NCBI GenBank assembly: GCA_964036195.1
Contig: OZ038453.1
Coordinates: forward strand, 19,939,206 to 20,003,205
Length of the DNA stretch: 64,000 nucleotides
From: Sphaerolaimus hirsutus
Taxonomy: Eukaryota > Nematoda > Chromadorea > Monhysterida > Sphaerolaimidae
Reading direction: 5' to 3'
Positions 20,701-28,200 of the stretch are shown one piece after another. Position 1 is the stretch's first letter. Each line of letters opens with the position of its first letter. A program made the translations under genes and the position numbers. The notes beneath the pieces were generated by a model. That model saw only the letters and a list, made by a program, of their open reading frames with translations. It searched no databases and was not told the DNA's origin.

Positions 20701-22447
20701 AGAACGGGAGCAGAAATTCGAACGGCTCAAACACAAACTGGTGTCCAAAGTTCACGAACCGGTAGAAACGGTTCGCACTGCGAAACTTTCGGAACCGGTG
20801 GCCCCGGCGCATATTAGACGCAAGCAGCAGAAGTATGGTGAGTTACAGTTGACATTTTGCGTTTGCAAATTGGGTTCAAATGGTATTCCGAACCCGAATT
20901 CCGAGTATTTTCAGGATGTTTTGGTCCCAATCCATTTCAGCCGTGTGAATGTGAATTGAGTTTAGGGAACCGACTATTATTCTCACCGTTTGTTATCAGC
21001 CGCTTTTAAAGAGAGCTGTAATTTTTTCCTATCATTCTTAGTTCATGCCAGGGGTTCAGTATGGTTGGAGGGGGGGGGGGGGGGGTTACCCCCAAACGCT
21101 CCAGCTATCTATCTATCACCGGGGCCGCTCAGCTATCTATCTATCCCGAGGCAATTTTTTTGGCTACTATCCCTCGAACCCCCAACCCCCCTACTATCCC
21201 CAACCCCCCTACTATCCCCAACCCCCCGCCGCCCAATTTTTTTGCTATATCTATCCCTCCGGATGGGCGATTTACTATCTATCTGAACCCCCGGAGAGGT
21301 CCAAATCCACTAAACCCCTGGTTCCTGCCATGTCCAGGATATTTACCCAAAACAAAACCCGTGTATCCTCAATAAATCTTGCTTCAATCTCAAACACAAC
21401 TCAAAAACATAAAAAAAACTTTTCTCAGGCACCAATGTCGTCCGCACGACCAGTAAATCCGCATCGAATGCCGCGGAAATTTCTCGCCTGCGCCGGCAAA
21501 TGGAACAAAGGAATGCTTCGCCCGGAACGAGTGATGGGTCCAGGGCCGATGAGAAGCCGGCCGCTATTAAGGCACTGGTCGGTTTTTGGTTTTGGCCCAA
21601 AATTATTTTGTGTTATCTTTTTTGGTATACTCCGCTGACCCAGGGGTCTCGAAACCGCCCAGCTATCTATCTATCCCGGAGGCAATACCCCAATTTTCGC
21701 TCCAAATCGCTATTTTCATACCTTTTTATAGATTTTCACCTCCACAATACTAGTTTTTGTCCCTATTTACCTCTTTTTAATACTATATGCTCTTGTATAC
21801 CCATTTTGAGCTGATTTACACCTGCCTTTAGCCCTTTTCTTCCTTCTACACCCTGAGCCAATAGCCTATATATCAAACCACCACAACCCCCCCCCCCCAA
21901 ACCCACCCAACCCCCCAAAATTTTCTTTCCAGCTATCTATCTATCCCAAAGCCGCTCAGCTATCTATCCAACCACTCGGAGGGTCAAAATTCAAGATACC
22001 CCTGCGCTGACCGCACCCTATGCATTGTTCTGAAAGAAACAGTCAATCGTGACGTCATCGTCAAGTAAGTAATTCATCGTACGTATCCTGCTGGCGCGTT
22101 ATCGAGTAAGACATAAGTGATTTTGGACGCATACTTTGCGGTCCGCCGAGTATAGCCCGTTCGTTCTGTGACTGAAATTTTGGGCTACCCGAGTCGTTGC
22201 GATTTGGCGACTTGCCAGCAGGGGTCTCGTAGTTTTCCACCCCGTTCTGAGGGCGTCCAGTTCTTAGTGCTATGTAGCCAATATATACCGTGTATGCAAA
22301 TTTTAAACTGTCCCATTTTCGCAGCTTTTGGCAACACGCCAATCGGAATCAGTATCCAGGGCACAGAAAAAGCCCATGTCGCACAGGGCGCCCATGATGC
22401 AGAAAAGCATGCGCATGTTTAAAATGACCAAAATTAATCATCGATAA
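2705..22447 (+). CDS. ELOA: Elongin A (RNA polymerase II elongation factor SIII subunit A), 11 coding exons
   Basis: Elongin A suppresses pausing of RNA polymerase II. With elongins B and C it also forms the substrate module of a CUL5 ubiquitin ligase; it acts in the nucleus. I joined exons 2705-2779, 2861-2991, 7224-7465, 14716-15219, 16458-16580, 16913-17119, 20028-20125, 20361-20471, 20690-20837, 21429-21577 and 22325-22447. All have AG/GT borders and every split codon closes in phase, giving 636 residues. Residues about 12-75 resemble the TFIIS N-terminal (LW) domain. Residues about 100-320 are charged, with a basic KPKKNKKKRKH stretch at 293-303. Residues about 397-497 form the elongin A core: YSGKRKG, the BC-box position SLKELSLAV (413-421), then GDIPFDILSSALEKATPTQL and LWSKHVKRDF. 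The C-terminal APMMQK...MFK motif is typical of the family. The BC-box cysteine is serine here. An AG directly before the ATG would fit a spliced leader or a 5'-UTR intron. No canonical AATAAA is obvious just downstream. Confidence 0.92.
2861..2991 (+). CDS. ELOA: ELOA exon 2 (TFIIS N-terminal-like domain)
   Basis: The acceptor is TTTTTTAG and the donor is CCG|GTGCGT. It encodes residues 26-68 (VRYGIKKLIELVRKTPF...), helical and Leu/Lys-rich as in the elongin A and TFIIS N-terminal bundle. It ends with two bases (CG) completed by A of exon 3 to give Arg69. Confidence 0.85.
3148..3276. mobile_element. 129-bp element with a GTACGGTAAA word (family Z)
   Basis: The ends are TAGGGTGGCAGA and TCTGCCACACCA. 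The flanking duplication is GGACGGAG on the left and GGAAGGAG on the right (7 of 8). The interior repeats GTACGGTAAA. It lies in ELOA intron 2. A related fragment is at 19840-19960. Confidence 0.7.
3911..3984 (-). tRNA. tRNA-Gly(TCC)-like sequence, probably a tRNA-derived SINE head or pseudogene
   Basis: Read on the minus strand, there is an A-box-like TGGCGCAGTGCGTGAGC. It is followed by a perfect 5-bp anticodon stem TCGCG/CGCGA around the loop CTTCCCA (anticodon TCC, glycine). Then come a variable stretch and a T-arm-like CCTGG GTTTGTT CCCGG with one mismatch. The D-stem and acceptor stem are poor and the T loop is not TTCGA. A second copy of the B-box part (ACCCAGGACCTCTC on the plus strand) lies beside it at 3897-3910. 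This suits a SINE or decayed gene better than a working tRNA. Confidence 0.45.
4064..4147 (+). repeat. Exact 42-bp tandem duplication
   Basis: The unit begins ATTCCGTACAAACGTATG and occurs twice without change (4064-4105 and 4106-4147). This is a recent local duplication inside intron 2. Being a multiple of three, it keeps a short frame open, but I see no evidence of coding. Confidence 0.85.
4465..5025. mobile_element. hAT-like MITE with GGGATC arrays (family B variant)
   Basis: The terminal inverted repeats are TAGGGTTCAAACGGGAT and its complement. There is a perfect 8-bp target duplication, GGCATACC, at 4457-4464 and 5026-5033. Both ends are arrays of CGGGATCGGGAT. It is in ELOA intron 2. 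The short frames are translations of the array. Confidence 0.9.
5581..6320. mobile_element. hAT-like MITE with GGGACC ends and a family A-type interior
   Basis: The ends are CAGGGTTCAAACGGGACC and GGTCCCGTTTGAACCCTA. The 8-bp duplication GTATATAA is perfect (5573-5580, 6321-6328). The arrays are (GGGACC)n. The middle (about 5750-6125) matches the interior of family A: the CACCTCCACTGTGTG block, AATCACCACTTATAAT, CATGGCTCCACAGCCATTATAT and TATATGTTGAC. It therefore links two families with different end arrays. Confidence 0.88.
6374..6894. mobile_element. hAT-like MITE with ATATCGA arrays (family C)
   Basis: The ends are TAGGGTTCAAACGATATATC and its complement. The duplication is GTCGAGTG/GTCGAGCG (7 of 8). 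Both ends are arrays of ATATCGA around a short unique middle (about 6480-6710). It is nested in the family S element. Confidence 0.87.
7224..7465 (+). CDS. ELOA: ELOA exon 3
   Basis: The acceptor is ACTTTTCAG and the donor is TCGG|GTTTGT. It encodes residues 70-149: the end of the TFIIS-like domain (KLKTAASDLEYVP), then a Glu/Asp/Lys-rich linker. It ends with one base (G), completed by GC of exon 4 to give Gly150. Confidence 0.85.
7486..7884. mobile_element. TA-flanked MITE, family Q (CTCGAAATACCCCC words)
   Basis: It starts TACCGTATTTCCTCGAAATAC and ends with the inverted form GAGGAAATACTGTA. The copy at 32086-32487 is nearly identical, including an interior stretch with ACGCAGACGTCG. It lies only about 20 bp after the exon 3 donor. 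Confidence 0.8.
7915..8090. mobile_element. Left end of a family I element (TAGGGATGGCC, AAGGTTTTTT words)
   Basis: TAGGGATGGCC is followed by CAAAGGTTTTTTAAA words, and the motif recurs at 8031. A possible right end, GGATATCCCTA at 14557, has flank ATTCCGCC against ATCCCGCC on the left (7 of 8). If right, a 6.6-kb composite fills most of intron 3. The match could be chance. Confidence 0.4.
8929..9974. mobile_element. Family U element (TATACTCGGCGGAC ends) split by a D element
   Basis: The left end is TATACTCGGCGGAC and the right end is GTCCGCCGAGAATA. The family D insertion at 8973-9843 lies inside. Other U copies are at 21626, 46173, 55975 and 58271. Confidence 0.6.
8973..9843. mobile_element. 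hAT-like MITE with GGAAAACGGAAA arrays (family D)
   Basis: The ends are TAGGGTGTCAAA and TTTGACACCCTA. The 8-bp duplication ACCATAAC is perfect (8965-8972, 9844-9851). Long arrays of GGAAAACGGAAAGG lie at both ends. Confidence 0.9.
10558..10788. mobile_element. Partial family G element (TAGGGTTGGCAC), family A-like interior
   Basis: TAGGGTTGGCACTTG is followed by GATTTTTTAACTGATTTTT words. From 10640 on there is a diverged family A interior (GTGCAAGCGCGCAATTT, TGGTGGTGTTCATAAG). It is cut at 10788 by a P element. Related pieces lie at 10480-10557 and 11909-12300. Confidence 0.5.
10789..11900. mobile_element. Family P element (CTATCTATC words) with a nested family A copy
   Basis: The ends are CAGGGGTCTCC and GGAGACCCCTG. 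The duplication is AGTCGTGA/AGTCATGA (7 of 8). Beside the ends are G-runs, GCTATCTATCTATC words and a CAAAATC..TTTTTATAG block shared by all P copies. A family A element sits at 10914-11576. It is in ELOA intron 3. Confidence 0.85.
10914..11576 (+). mobile_element. hAT-like MITE, family A (TTTTAAACG ends)
   Basis: The ends are TAGGGTTGGCCGATG and its complementary type CCAACCCTA. The duplication ATTTTGCC is perfect (10906-10913, 11577-11584). The interior carries TTTTTGCGCGCAAGCGCGCA and, on the minus strand, a 73-codon frame also kept in the copies at 38730, 45277 and 58516. Confidence 0.92.
11909..12304. repeat. Diverged family A-like interior and GGCGCCA-rich debris
   Basis: TATATAATATCCAGCC, CTAACAACCTTATTTAAGCAC and GAAGTCACGAACATTCGAC match the family A interior. 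They are broken by two G/C-run segments with CTCAAAAATCCTGGCTACGTCC, which is family S-type. Confidence 0.55.
12305..13779. mobile_element. Family S composite with a nested family C copy
   Basis: It starts CAAGGACGTATCCAGG. GGATACATCCTTG at 13382 and GGATACGTCCTTG at 13779 suggest two S elements side by side. The S hallmarks CATACATAT, GCGCGCTTGCGCGCAAA and TCTCACCCCGGGAAGG are present. The C element at 12501-13303 splits the first. No clear duplication was found for the composite. Confidence 0.6.
12501..13303. mobile_element. Family C MITE (ATATCGA arrays)
   Basis: The ends are TAGGGTTGGGACGATATATC and GATATGACTTTTC...CCCACCCCTA type. The duplication ATTTTCAG is perfect (12493-12500, 13304-13311). 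ATATCGA arrays flank a unique core at about 12610-13085. Confidence 0.9.
13780..14715. other. Rest of ELOA intron 3
   Basis: It contains a short inverted pair built on AAACCTACTCCGCTTAAATACACC (13799) and TTTAAGCGGTGTAGGTTTT (13960). Around 14440-14557 is an AAGAAGAAAACGG stretch that may be the right end of the family I element. No gene is seen. Confidence 0.4.
14716..15219 (+). CDS. ELOA: ELOA exon 4 (lysine-rich central region)
   Basis: The acceptor is TTTTTTTGCAG. I chose the donor ATGG|GTGAGA because it closes in phase with exon 5, whereas reading on hits a stop at 15237. It encodes residues 151-317: an S/E/K-rich low-complexity stretch with KTESKTESKSKSK, ending in KPKKNKKKRKH, a likely nuclear localisation signal. 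The VFNDPFTSALAEAE patch resembles a short conserved segment. Confidence 0.82.
15489..15609. mobile_element. Left part of a family Q variant (CTTGAATAAGACC words)
   Basis: TACTGTATCTCCTTGAATAAG begins a TA-type element with CTTGAATAAC words. A family C insertion follows at once (15610), and I did not find the other end. Confidence 0.45.
15610..16317. mobile_element. Family C MITE (ATATCGA arrays)
   Basis: The left end is TATGGTTCGAACGATAT and the right end is ATATCGTTTGAACCCTA. The duplication is ATTCTGAA/ATTTTGAA (7 of 8). It lies in ELOA intron 4 and its right end is 140 bp before exon 5. Confidence 0.82.
16458..16580 (+). CDS. ELOA: ELOA exon 5
   Basis: The acceptor is AACTTACAG and the donor is CTTC|GTTAGT. 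It encodes residues 319-358 (LDDSLGTLPKLPKIEAPKLD...). Asp318 is split with exon 4 and Pro359 with exon 6. The frame stays open upstream of the acceptor, so an earlier acceptor near 16379 cannot be ruled out. Confidence 0.75.
16618..16850. repeat. Repeat with CATTTTACAGGGCA and TGACATTT words
   Basis: CATTTTACAGGGCATTTTAC and TTTGACAC/TTTGACATT recur here. The same words flank other sites (45240-45276 with 45939-45980; 43222-43410). It fills intron 5. Confidence 0.5.
16913..17119 (+). CDS. ELOA: ELOA exon 6 (elongin BC-box region)
   Basis: The acceptor is AATTTTCCAG and the donor is GATG|GTTCGT. It encodes residues 360-427: a Ser/Ala/Lys linker, then SGKQTVYSGKRKG and VPSLKELSLAVIGTNLD. In known elongin A proteins the TLxxLCxxVL motif here is the BC box that binds elongin C. 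The cysteine position is Ser418 in this gene. Confidence 0.88.
17492..17952. mobile_element. Family S element
   Basis: The ends are CAGTGGCGTAGCC and GGCTACGCCACTG. The duplication GGAACAAA is perfect (17484-17491, 17953-17960). The homologous T copy at about 3521 has the empty site. It contains GCGAGCAAGCGCGC, CATACATTTACAGCG and GGCGCCA words. Confidence 0.9.
18512..19303. mobile_element. Family B MITE (GGGACC arrays), full length
   Basis: The ends are TAGGGTTCAAACGGGACC and GGTCCCGTTTGAACCCTA. The flanks CCAATACG/CCGGTACG match at 6 of 8. GGGACC arrays lie at both ends. The core (about 18740-19105) includes CATTCAATCAAAATTGTCATC and GAATGAGAATG. The same element lies inverted at 46406-47222. 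Confidence 0.85.
19465..19549. repeat. Near-perfect hairpin, about 37-bp arms
   Basis: ATCACTTGAAAAAGTGTCAA...CCG is followed after about 15 bp by its inverse ending TTTTTCAAGTGAT. It sits inside the L element in a region of CACTTGA words. Confidence 0.85.
19840..19960. mobile_element. Family Z fragment (ACCGTACCGTTTACTG words)
   Basis: TTACCGTACGGTACCG and TTTACCGTACCGTTTACTG words end in TTGCCACCCTA, the inverted Z terminus. The other end is unclear. It is about 65 bp upstream of ELOA exon 7. Confidence 0.55.
20028..20125 (+). CDS. ELOA: ELOA exon 7 (elongin A core)
   Basis: The acceptor is TTCCTCGCAG and the donor is CCG|GTCAGT. It encodes residues 429-460, LEDTGDIPFDILSSALEKAT then PTQLYTIEQKNP. 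This is the F-box-like core: G-x-(V/I)-P-(F/Y) followed by a helix and a C/A-T-P-x-Q-L motif. Confidence 0.92.
20361..20471 (+). CDS. ELOA: ELOA exon 8 (elongin A core)
   Basis: The acceptor is TTCATTTTAG and the donor is CAG|GTTTGG, phase 0 at both ends. It encodes residues 461-497 (TLWVDGDSEDLWSKHVKRDF...). The LW-x3-H-x-KRDF and W-RD-YQ pattern is the second half of the Pfam elongin A domain. Confidence 0.92.
20690..20837 (+). CDS. ELOA: ELOA exon 9
   Basis: The acceptor is AAACCCACAG and the donor is TATG|GTGAGT. It encodes residues 498-546 (RLLREREQKFERLKHKLV...), the basic coiled stretch after the elongin A domain, ending RRKQQKY. Confidence 0.9.
21049..21320. mobile_element. Short family P element (272 bp)
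   Basis: The ends are CAGGGGTTCAG and CTAAACCCCTG. The duplication is GTTCATGC/GTTCCTGC (7 of 8). It is mostly G-runs, GCTATCTATCTATC words and three CTACTATCCCCAACCCCC units. It is in ELOA intron 9. Confidence 0.83.
21429..21577 (+). CDS. ELOA: ELOA exon 10
   Basis: The acceptor is CTTTTCTCAG and the donor is CTG|GTCGGT. It encodes residues 548-596, including EISRLRRQMEQRNASPGT; low-complexity, as in this part of other elongin A proteins. Confidence 0.85.
21626..22154. mobile_element. Family U element split by a P element
   Basis: The left end TATACTCCGCTGACC continues after the P insertion as GCACCCTATGCATTG. The right end is TTTGCGGTCCGCCGAGTATA. TGACGTCA lies near the middle. It is in ELOA intron 10, ending about 170 bp before the last exon. 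Confidence 0.75.
21641..22004. mobile_element. Family P element (364 bp) inside U
   Basis: The ends are CAGGGGTCTC and GATACCCCTG. The duplication CGCTGACC is perfect (21633-21640, 22005-22012). It contains GCTATCTATCTATCCC words and the TTTTTATAGATTTTCACCTCC block. Confidence 0.92.
22325..22447 (+). CDS. ELOA: ELOA exon 11 (C terminus and stop)
   Basis: The acceptor is ATTTTCGCAG. It encodes residues 597-636 and ends at TAA 22445-22447. MSHRAPMMQKSMRMFKM corresponds to the conserved APMM-x-K...F end of elongin A. Confidence 0.9.
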   Translation, partial: LLATRQSESVSRAQKKPMSHRAPMMQKSMRMFKMTKINHR

Positions 22448-24029
22448 TTATTGTTTTTATCTATCCCATGTATAAAATTTGATGCCTGGACAAGCAGGCG
22501 CACGAAAATAATTGTGGGCACGTAAATAGGGAAAAATAGATACAGAAAAATATCATGAATTTAGGCAAACGTGTTTGGAGCATTCATTCCATTTTATAAT
22601 GGATCTTCGATATCATATCGTCGTACTGGAAAATGTCAAATATAATTCAGTTTAATTATCAAATTAATTATATGTATTTATATATATATATATATATATT
22701 CTATATTTAATTATGTTAACCTAATATCCTAAATATACTGCGGCTTGTCTAGGCAGCAAATTAGTCAGGCACCACAGAAGTGTCGATTTCAATCTTTTCG
22801 TCGTATATATTTTATTTTCATATACAGATTTTATAAATCTTTAAATTTATAACAAAATAATAATTCTAAAATTATATATTATTTACAATTATGGTGATAA
22901 GTTTATTTTACAATTATTACACTCGTTTGGACATTTACTTGCTGCTGCAAATATAATGGAGACAATTATCGATATTATCGATTATTTTATGTCAAAATTA
23001 TGTATATTTTTGGTGGAAATTGGGGCAATTTCGCACCTGGTCATGCGATAAGTGAGGTGATCAGAAGTAAATATAAAAGGCACCAGGCACCCAGGGTAAA
23101 AAATGCCACCGCACCGCCACCGGTACCGGTGCCATGTTCCCAAAGGCGGCGCCGGTGCTATTACCGACAGGTGATTTTTTTCACGTTTACTTCTTACTTG
23201 ACAAGTTTACATCACTTATCATTTTACTTATCGCGTGTAAAGATACGGCTTGCCTGACTAACTGTTGTTGGTGGATTTCGAATTAACGTAATTTATGTTT
23301 GACATCACGCTATCCCAGAATACTTATTTGAACTTGACTTAATGATAAATATTTACATGCTTAAAGTAGATTTCACCAGAAATACATTTTACATATAAAA
23401 AAATGATTTAAACTTAAAATCTGGTGCCAAGCTTTCTTTAAGTGTTTTTCGACAGGCACCATTCCCGCGCCTCCTTAAGTGACAAAAATAAAAAAATAAG
23501 GAAATAAATTATATGAAATGTTGCAATATTCTAGTATTTTGTGATATTCGAGTATTCTTTTCATCAGGATACCCTCTCATTCTGGTTTGACCCAGCATTG
23601 GTTAACACTTAACAACGTTAATCGTCACTTTATTTAATTGTTGTCACTTTACCAGGTGCAGAACTGACAACTGACACCAGTTTTTTTCGCGATATATTTA
23701 CATATTTAATGATAAAAGTAAATATTTATGTGAGCAGCTTTTTTACTTGTTCATTATTAGTAAAAAAATTCATGTAATATTTACGTGAATTATTTATGTA
23801 TTTTGTAAATATTATTATACAATATGTTTTTTATTATAAATACTATTAGTCTTTCATTGTACTCGTTTGAAATGGATTGCTGTGATGTTTTACAATCAGT
23901 TTTGGCGATATGATTTTTATTTCCATACTACCTATATGCTTAAGATTGTTTTGAATTAGTCCTTATAGGACTTTGTGGTGTGGGTAAACTTCCAAAATCT
24001 GCATATTTTATGCAAAATTCATTCATTAT

Positions 24030-24105
24030 CAGGGTCGTATCCAGGATCTTTGAGCGGGGGGGGGGGGGTCTTTGATCTCCCCCCCCCTTCCTGGATACGT
24101 TCTTG
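24030..24105. mobile_element. Mini family S element (76 bp)
   Basis: CAGGGTCGTATCCAGGATC is followed by G- and C-runs and then CCTGGATACGTTCTTG. Only the termini and homopolymer runs remain. The target duplication is unclear. Confidence 0.65.
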
Positions 24106-24539
24106 CATTGATATGTTTTCCATAAGTGAGATCATTTACCATATTCTATGAATTTATTAGTTTCCGCTTGTGTTAATGTTGCATTGACGTCGATAATTTG
24201 TATTGATTTCACGAAATTGGCATTTGACAACCATTTATCTAGGTATCTATCGCATTGAACTATCTATTTTCTGTACACTTGGATAAATATACTTGTTATT
24301 TTTACGCATAAATGTTACAATATTATAAATGAATTGGACCAGAAACATATATTTTTTATCTGTGGTTTTCACCAGTTTTGTTATTCAATCCTCTGGCATA
24401 CCTGAGTCGAGGTTACAAATATTGTTTATTGTTGATATAGTGGAACGATATGAGTTTTCAATATCGAAATTCGATATTTTTGAACATTTTCTATATTTTT
24501 GATAGGAGCACTCGGTATATGCCGAGTGTCATATAAACA

Positions 24540-24987
24540 GATTTGTTAAAGGTACTGAACTTTTTTTAAAGTAAACGTAAACGTAAAGTATTTATTTTTG
24601 ACTTTTATTTTGTAAATTACTTTCGCCCTAGAAAACGTAAAAGTGGGTATTTTTGAGAAGTTTTGCCCCAATATTCGTTCAAAATCACTAATTTTCGAAC
24701 TTTTTCACGATCAAATTCACTAGTTAATGTATTTTTGCTTATTCTTATGCTATTTTGGATATTTTGATTGTATTTTTAACTTTTCTCTACTTTTGTTTCC
24801 TGGATGCCATGGAAAAGCCTATGAAAAAGCCTGTTTGAAATACGTTTTCTGTACTCAGTTACTTTCAAAAAGTATGCGAGTAAATGAGTACCGGTATTTT
24901 TTTCGGGAGGAAACGTAAACGTATTTACGCAGTACTCGAGTATCCGTATTTATTGAGTAAACGTAAATATGTTTTAACAACTACGCA
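24540..24987. repeat. Family J repeat (GTAAACGTAAA words)
   Basis: GTTAAAGGTACTGAAC is followed by AAGTAAACGTAAACGTAAAG. At the right end are GAGTAAACGTAAATATG and TTTTAACAACTACG. Similar ends (TTTTAACAACTCTG) are at 43640, 46015, 51655 and 56275. It looks like another terminal-word family. Confidence 0.5.
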
Positions 24988-25132
24988 TATATACAGCAAT
25001 TAATGAAAAAAATTCATGTCTAACAATTTTGGCTTCATCGACAGACCAATATGATCCCAACAACCCCCCCCCCACAGACCCCCCCTCCCCCACCTAAAAC
25101 AAGCTCACCCCACACTCGTTCCCCCCTCAACC

Positions 25133-25288
25133 ATGTTCCGGAACCAGTACGACAGCGACGTGACCGTCTGGTCGCCCCAGGGCCGTCTGCACCAGGTCGA
25201 GTATGCTACTGAAGCGGTGAAACAGGGGAGTGCTACGGTCGCTGTGAAGGGGGGCGGTGGGAAGATTGCGGTTGCTGTGGCGTTGAAG
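25133..25288 (+). CDS. PSMA1: PSMA1 exon 1 (start)
   Basis: It begins [20 protein letters not shown], which fixes the start. The donor is AAG|GTTGGG, phase 0. Residues 40-43 are glycines from a GGGGGCGGTGGG run (25250-25261), unlike the family, and the exon is about two codons long. A short upstream ATG frame begins at 25051. Confidence 0.96.
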
Positions 25289-28200
25289 GTTGGGGGGTTG
25301 CTTTTGAGGTTGATTCTTTGCAAATTGCACTTTTAAGATTCTACTCTGCCAGGTCCCAGTCCAAGCCCTGTTAAGTGTGAAGTAGAGTGGAGAATGTCAG
25401 ACAAATTTGTTAATTGTCATGCACATTTTCAATTGCCATGCAAACTTCAGTAATAACATCCTTTTCATTCGGATGACATTTTGCATGACGTTCTACCCCG
25501 ACATCGATACATGGTTCCTATTATTTGTTGATTTGGATATGAATAGATGTCTTTTAATTTATCGTTTAACTTTACACTTTACATGGCTCGGATTTGCCCC
25601 CTGGTGATTGGGGTTCAAACGGGACCGCGGTCCCGGTACATGGTTCGGCAAAAAGTCGGGACTGTGGCGGTCCCGGTCCCGACGCCCCAGTCCCGGTCCC
25701 GATCCCGGTCCCGACAATCGAAAAAGCCAGTCCCTGTCCCGACCACCCAGTCCCGGTCCCGGAATTTTTTAGTGGTCCCGAAAAGGGATGGATAAAATGT
25801 ACTTTTTTCCATCCCTTCTACAAAATTTTTCCCACACACCTAAATATAATCTCGAGTCAACAAATACAGGTATGTGAGACAAGCGGCAGTACTTTTTGAT
25901 GCTATAGATAGCATTATAAGTATGGATAGCATTCTGCCGAGAAATCCATTTCTGACAACCCATTCCCAGTCCCGGTCCCGACAATCAAAAATTCATGGCC
26001 CCGGTCCCGACCACCCAGTCCCGTTTGAACCTACTGGTGATTAGGGTGCAAACGGGACCGCGGTCCCGGTAGATGGTACGGCAAAAAGTCGGGACTGGGG
26101 CGGTCCCGGTCCCGGTCCCGACACACCAGTCCCAGTCCCGGTCCCGACAATAAAAAAAGCCAGTCCTGGCCCCGACAATTGAAAAAAGCCAATCCCGGTC
26201 CGGACCTCCCAGTCCCGGTCCCGACATAAGAAAATTTATGATCCCGGTCCGAAAAAGTAGTCCCGTTCGAACCCTACTGGTGATGTGTGTTGAATAGATG
26301 TGGTTACTGTGAAGTCCTAAACCTATTTTATCTAGTGGCAAATATTCTGCCCCTGCCTCAACATAGGCTGTCCATAAAATCTCAATTGAAAATGTGTGGA
26401 ATGTCTCGCCACTGTCCAGTAGGGTTGGGGAACCAAACCGGACCGAACCGAACCGAACCGAACCGAGAACCGAGCACAATTTTGGAACCGAGAACCGGAA
26501 CCGAAAAAAATACCCGAACCGGAACCGAGAACCGGCACTTAGACCCGGAACCGAACTAAAGAACCGAAAGAACCGAAATTTTATACAATAATCAGCGGCC
26601 ACCCCCCCCCCCTTTTCGGGTGAGAGTAGGAAATGTAACTTCCGGCATCAATTTTTAGGCTGATTTGTAAAAATTTTGCGCGCAAGCGCGCAATTCTTGC
26701 TTCACGCGACCGGACCGGTCGCGCAGCCTCATGTGTTCACGATTAGGGTTGAAAAAAAACGTTTTTTTTTAACTCGATGTTTTTTTATAAAAAAAAACGT
26801 TTTTTTTTAAAAGCTCCCAGATATGACCTTGTGTCAACATATATAGGTATATCAGACAGTGGCAATACTCTGTGATGTTATATATGACCATATAATGTCT
26901 GTGGAGCCATGGGATAGCATTATAAGTGGTGATTTGTGTCAAAAATATCCATTTTTCGTCGACATATCGTTCGTATTACGCATTATAGTCGAATGTTCGT
27001 GACTTCAGGTAAAGTTTGGCACCGAATAGTGATCAAACAAGGTGATAAAAGGAGGTTGTTACTTTGGGAGTGAAGTTACACACTGTGGAGGTACATGGAA
27101 GCACATTACCTCAATATTATATACTACAGCAACATATGACGGCTTTTAACCCATGGTAGCACATATAAATGGATATTTTGATACTAAAAATGCCACAAAA
27201 CCAATGAAAACAACCACCAATGTCAATTTGTGTGTGAAATTGCGCGCTTGCGTGAAAAGATTTTGCAAAATACCTAGTGCTTAGTACTAAAAATTTCGGC
27301 CGATGTTTTTTTTAAAAAAAAAAACATTTCGGACGTCATGTTTTTTTTTTTAAAAAGTTTTTTTTATTATAAAAAAACGTTTAAAAAAAACATCGGCCAA
27401 CCCTATTCACGATCCTGCCTAAAATGTGTATATGTATGTAAAATACATATACACATTCCCAGGGTGAGACCAGAAAAGTCCAGGAAAATAACACTTTCAC
27501 TACAATATTCCTACGTTTTGTAAAAATTTTGCGCGCAAGCACGCAATTTCCCACCACCCACAAGGCATTTTCTCTAGATACTTCCCGTAAATGCAAATCA
27601 ATATCAAAACCTCAATTTTTTGCCTGTCACTGTGTATTGTATGTTTATTTACCTACAAATATGTCAGTTTTTGGCGCTAGCGCCAACGCCAATGGCGCCA
27701 TGGTGTGGCGCCTACAAATGGCGCTAGCGCCTGGCGCCATTTCTTCACTCAGTATGGAAAAATTTTAGGGGGGGGGTTAGCCCCCCCGTTCACAAGGCTC
27801 CGTAAACAAACAGCCCCCCCCCACTCCAAAATCCTGGATACGTCCCTGCCCTCCCGTACACCGGGCTCAGTAAACAAACAGACACCATGCTCGAAAATCC
27901 TGGATATGTACCTGGCCCCCGAAACAAGGGGTCTACATGTGCACTGGGTTTACATGCGCACTGAGTTTTGGCTGTCTGGGGCACCTACACCAACGCCAAT
28001 GGTGCCATGGCGTGGCACCTATGAATGGCGCGAGCGCCATGACTAGGGTGTCAACAAAAACTTTTTGGCGGAAAACGGAAACGGAAACGGAAAAAAATTC
28101 ACACTTGCCGGAAAACGGAAACGGAAACGGAAAAAAATTTGCACCTGCCGGAAAACGGAAAAATGAAAAACTGGAAAACGGAAACGGAAACGGAAAAATT

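Larger units (their letters stand above)
22448..25132. other. Intergenic region between ELOA and PSMA1
   Basis: It is AT-rich. It holds a TA microsatellite (about 22680-22699), a palindromic CCACCGGTACCGGTG block near 23116, a mini S element (24030), a family C fragment (about 24438-24500), a small TATGCCGAGTG-type hairpin near 24510 and a GTAAACGTAAA repeat (24540-24987). No gene is seen. A promoter for PSMA1 is expected near the end but cannot be pinpointed. Confidence 0.5.

Noticed and set aside
21045-21638. 197-codon plus-strand frame
   Set aside because: It translates a P element and then ELOA exon 10 in the wrong frame.
25985-26602. 205-codon minus-strand frame
   Set aside because: It is the longest frame of the region but runs through the arrays of families B and E and unrelated sequence between; it has no splice or protein features.
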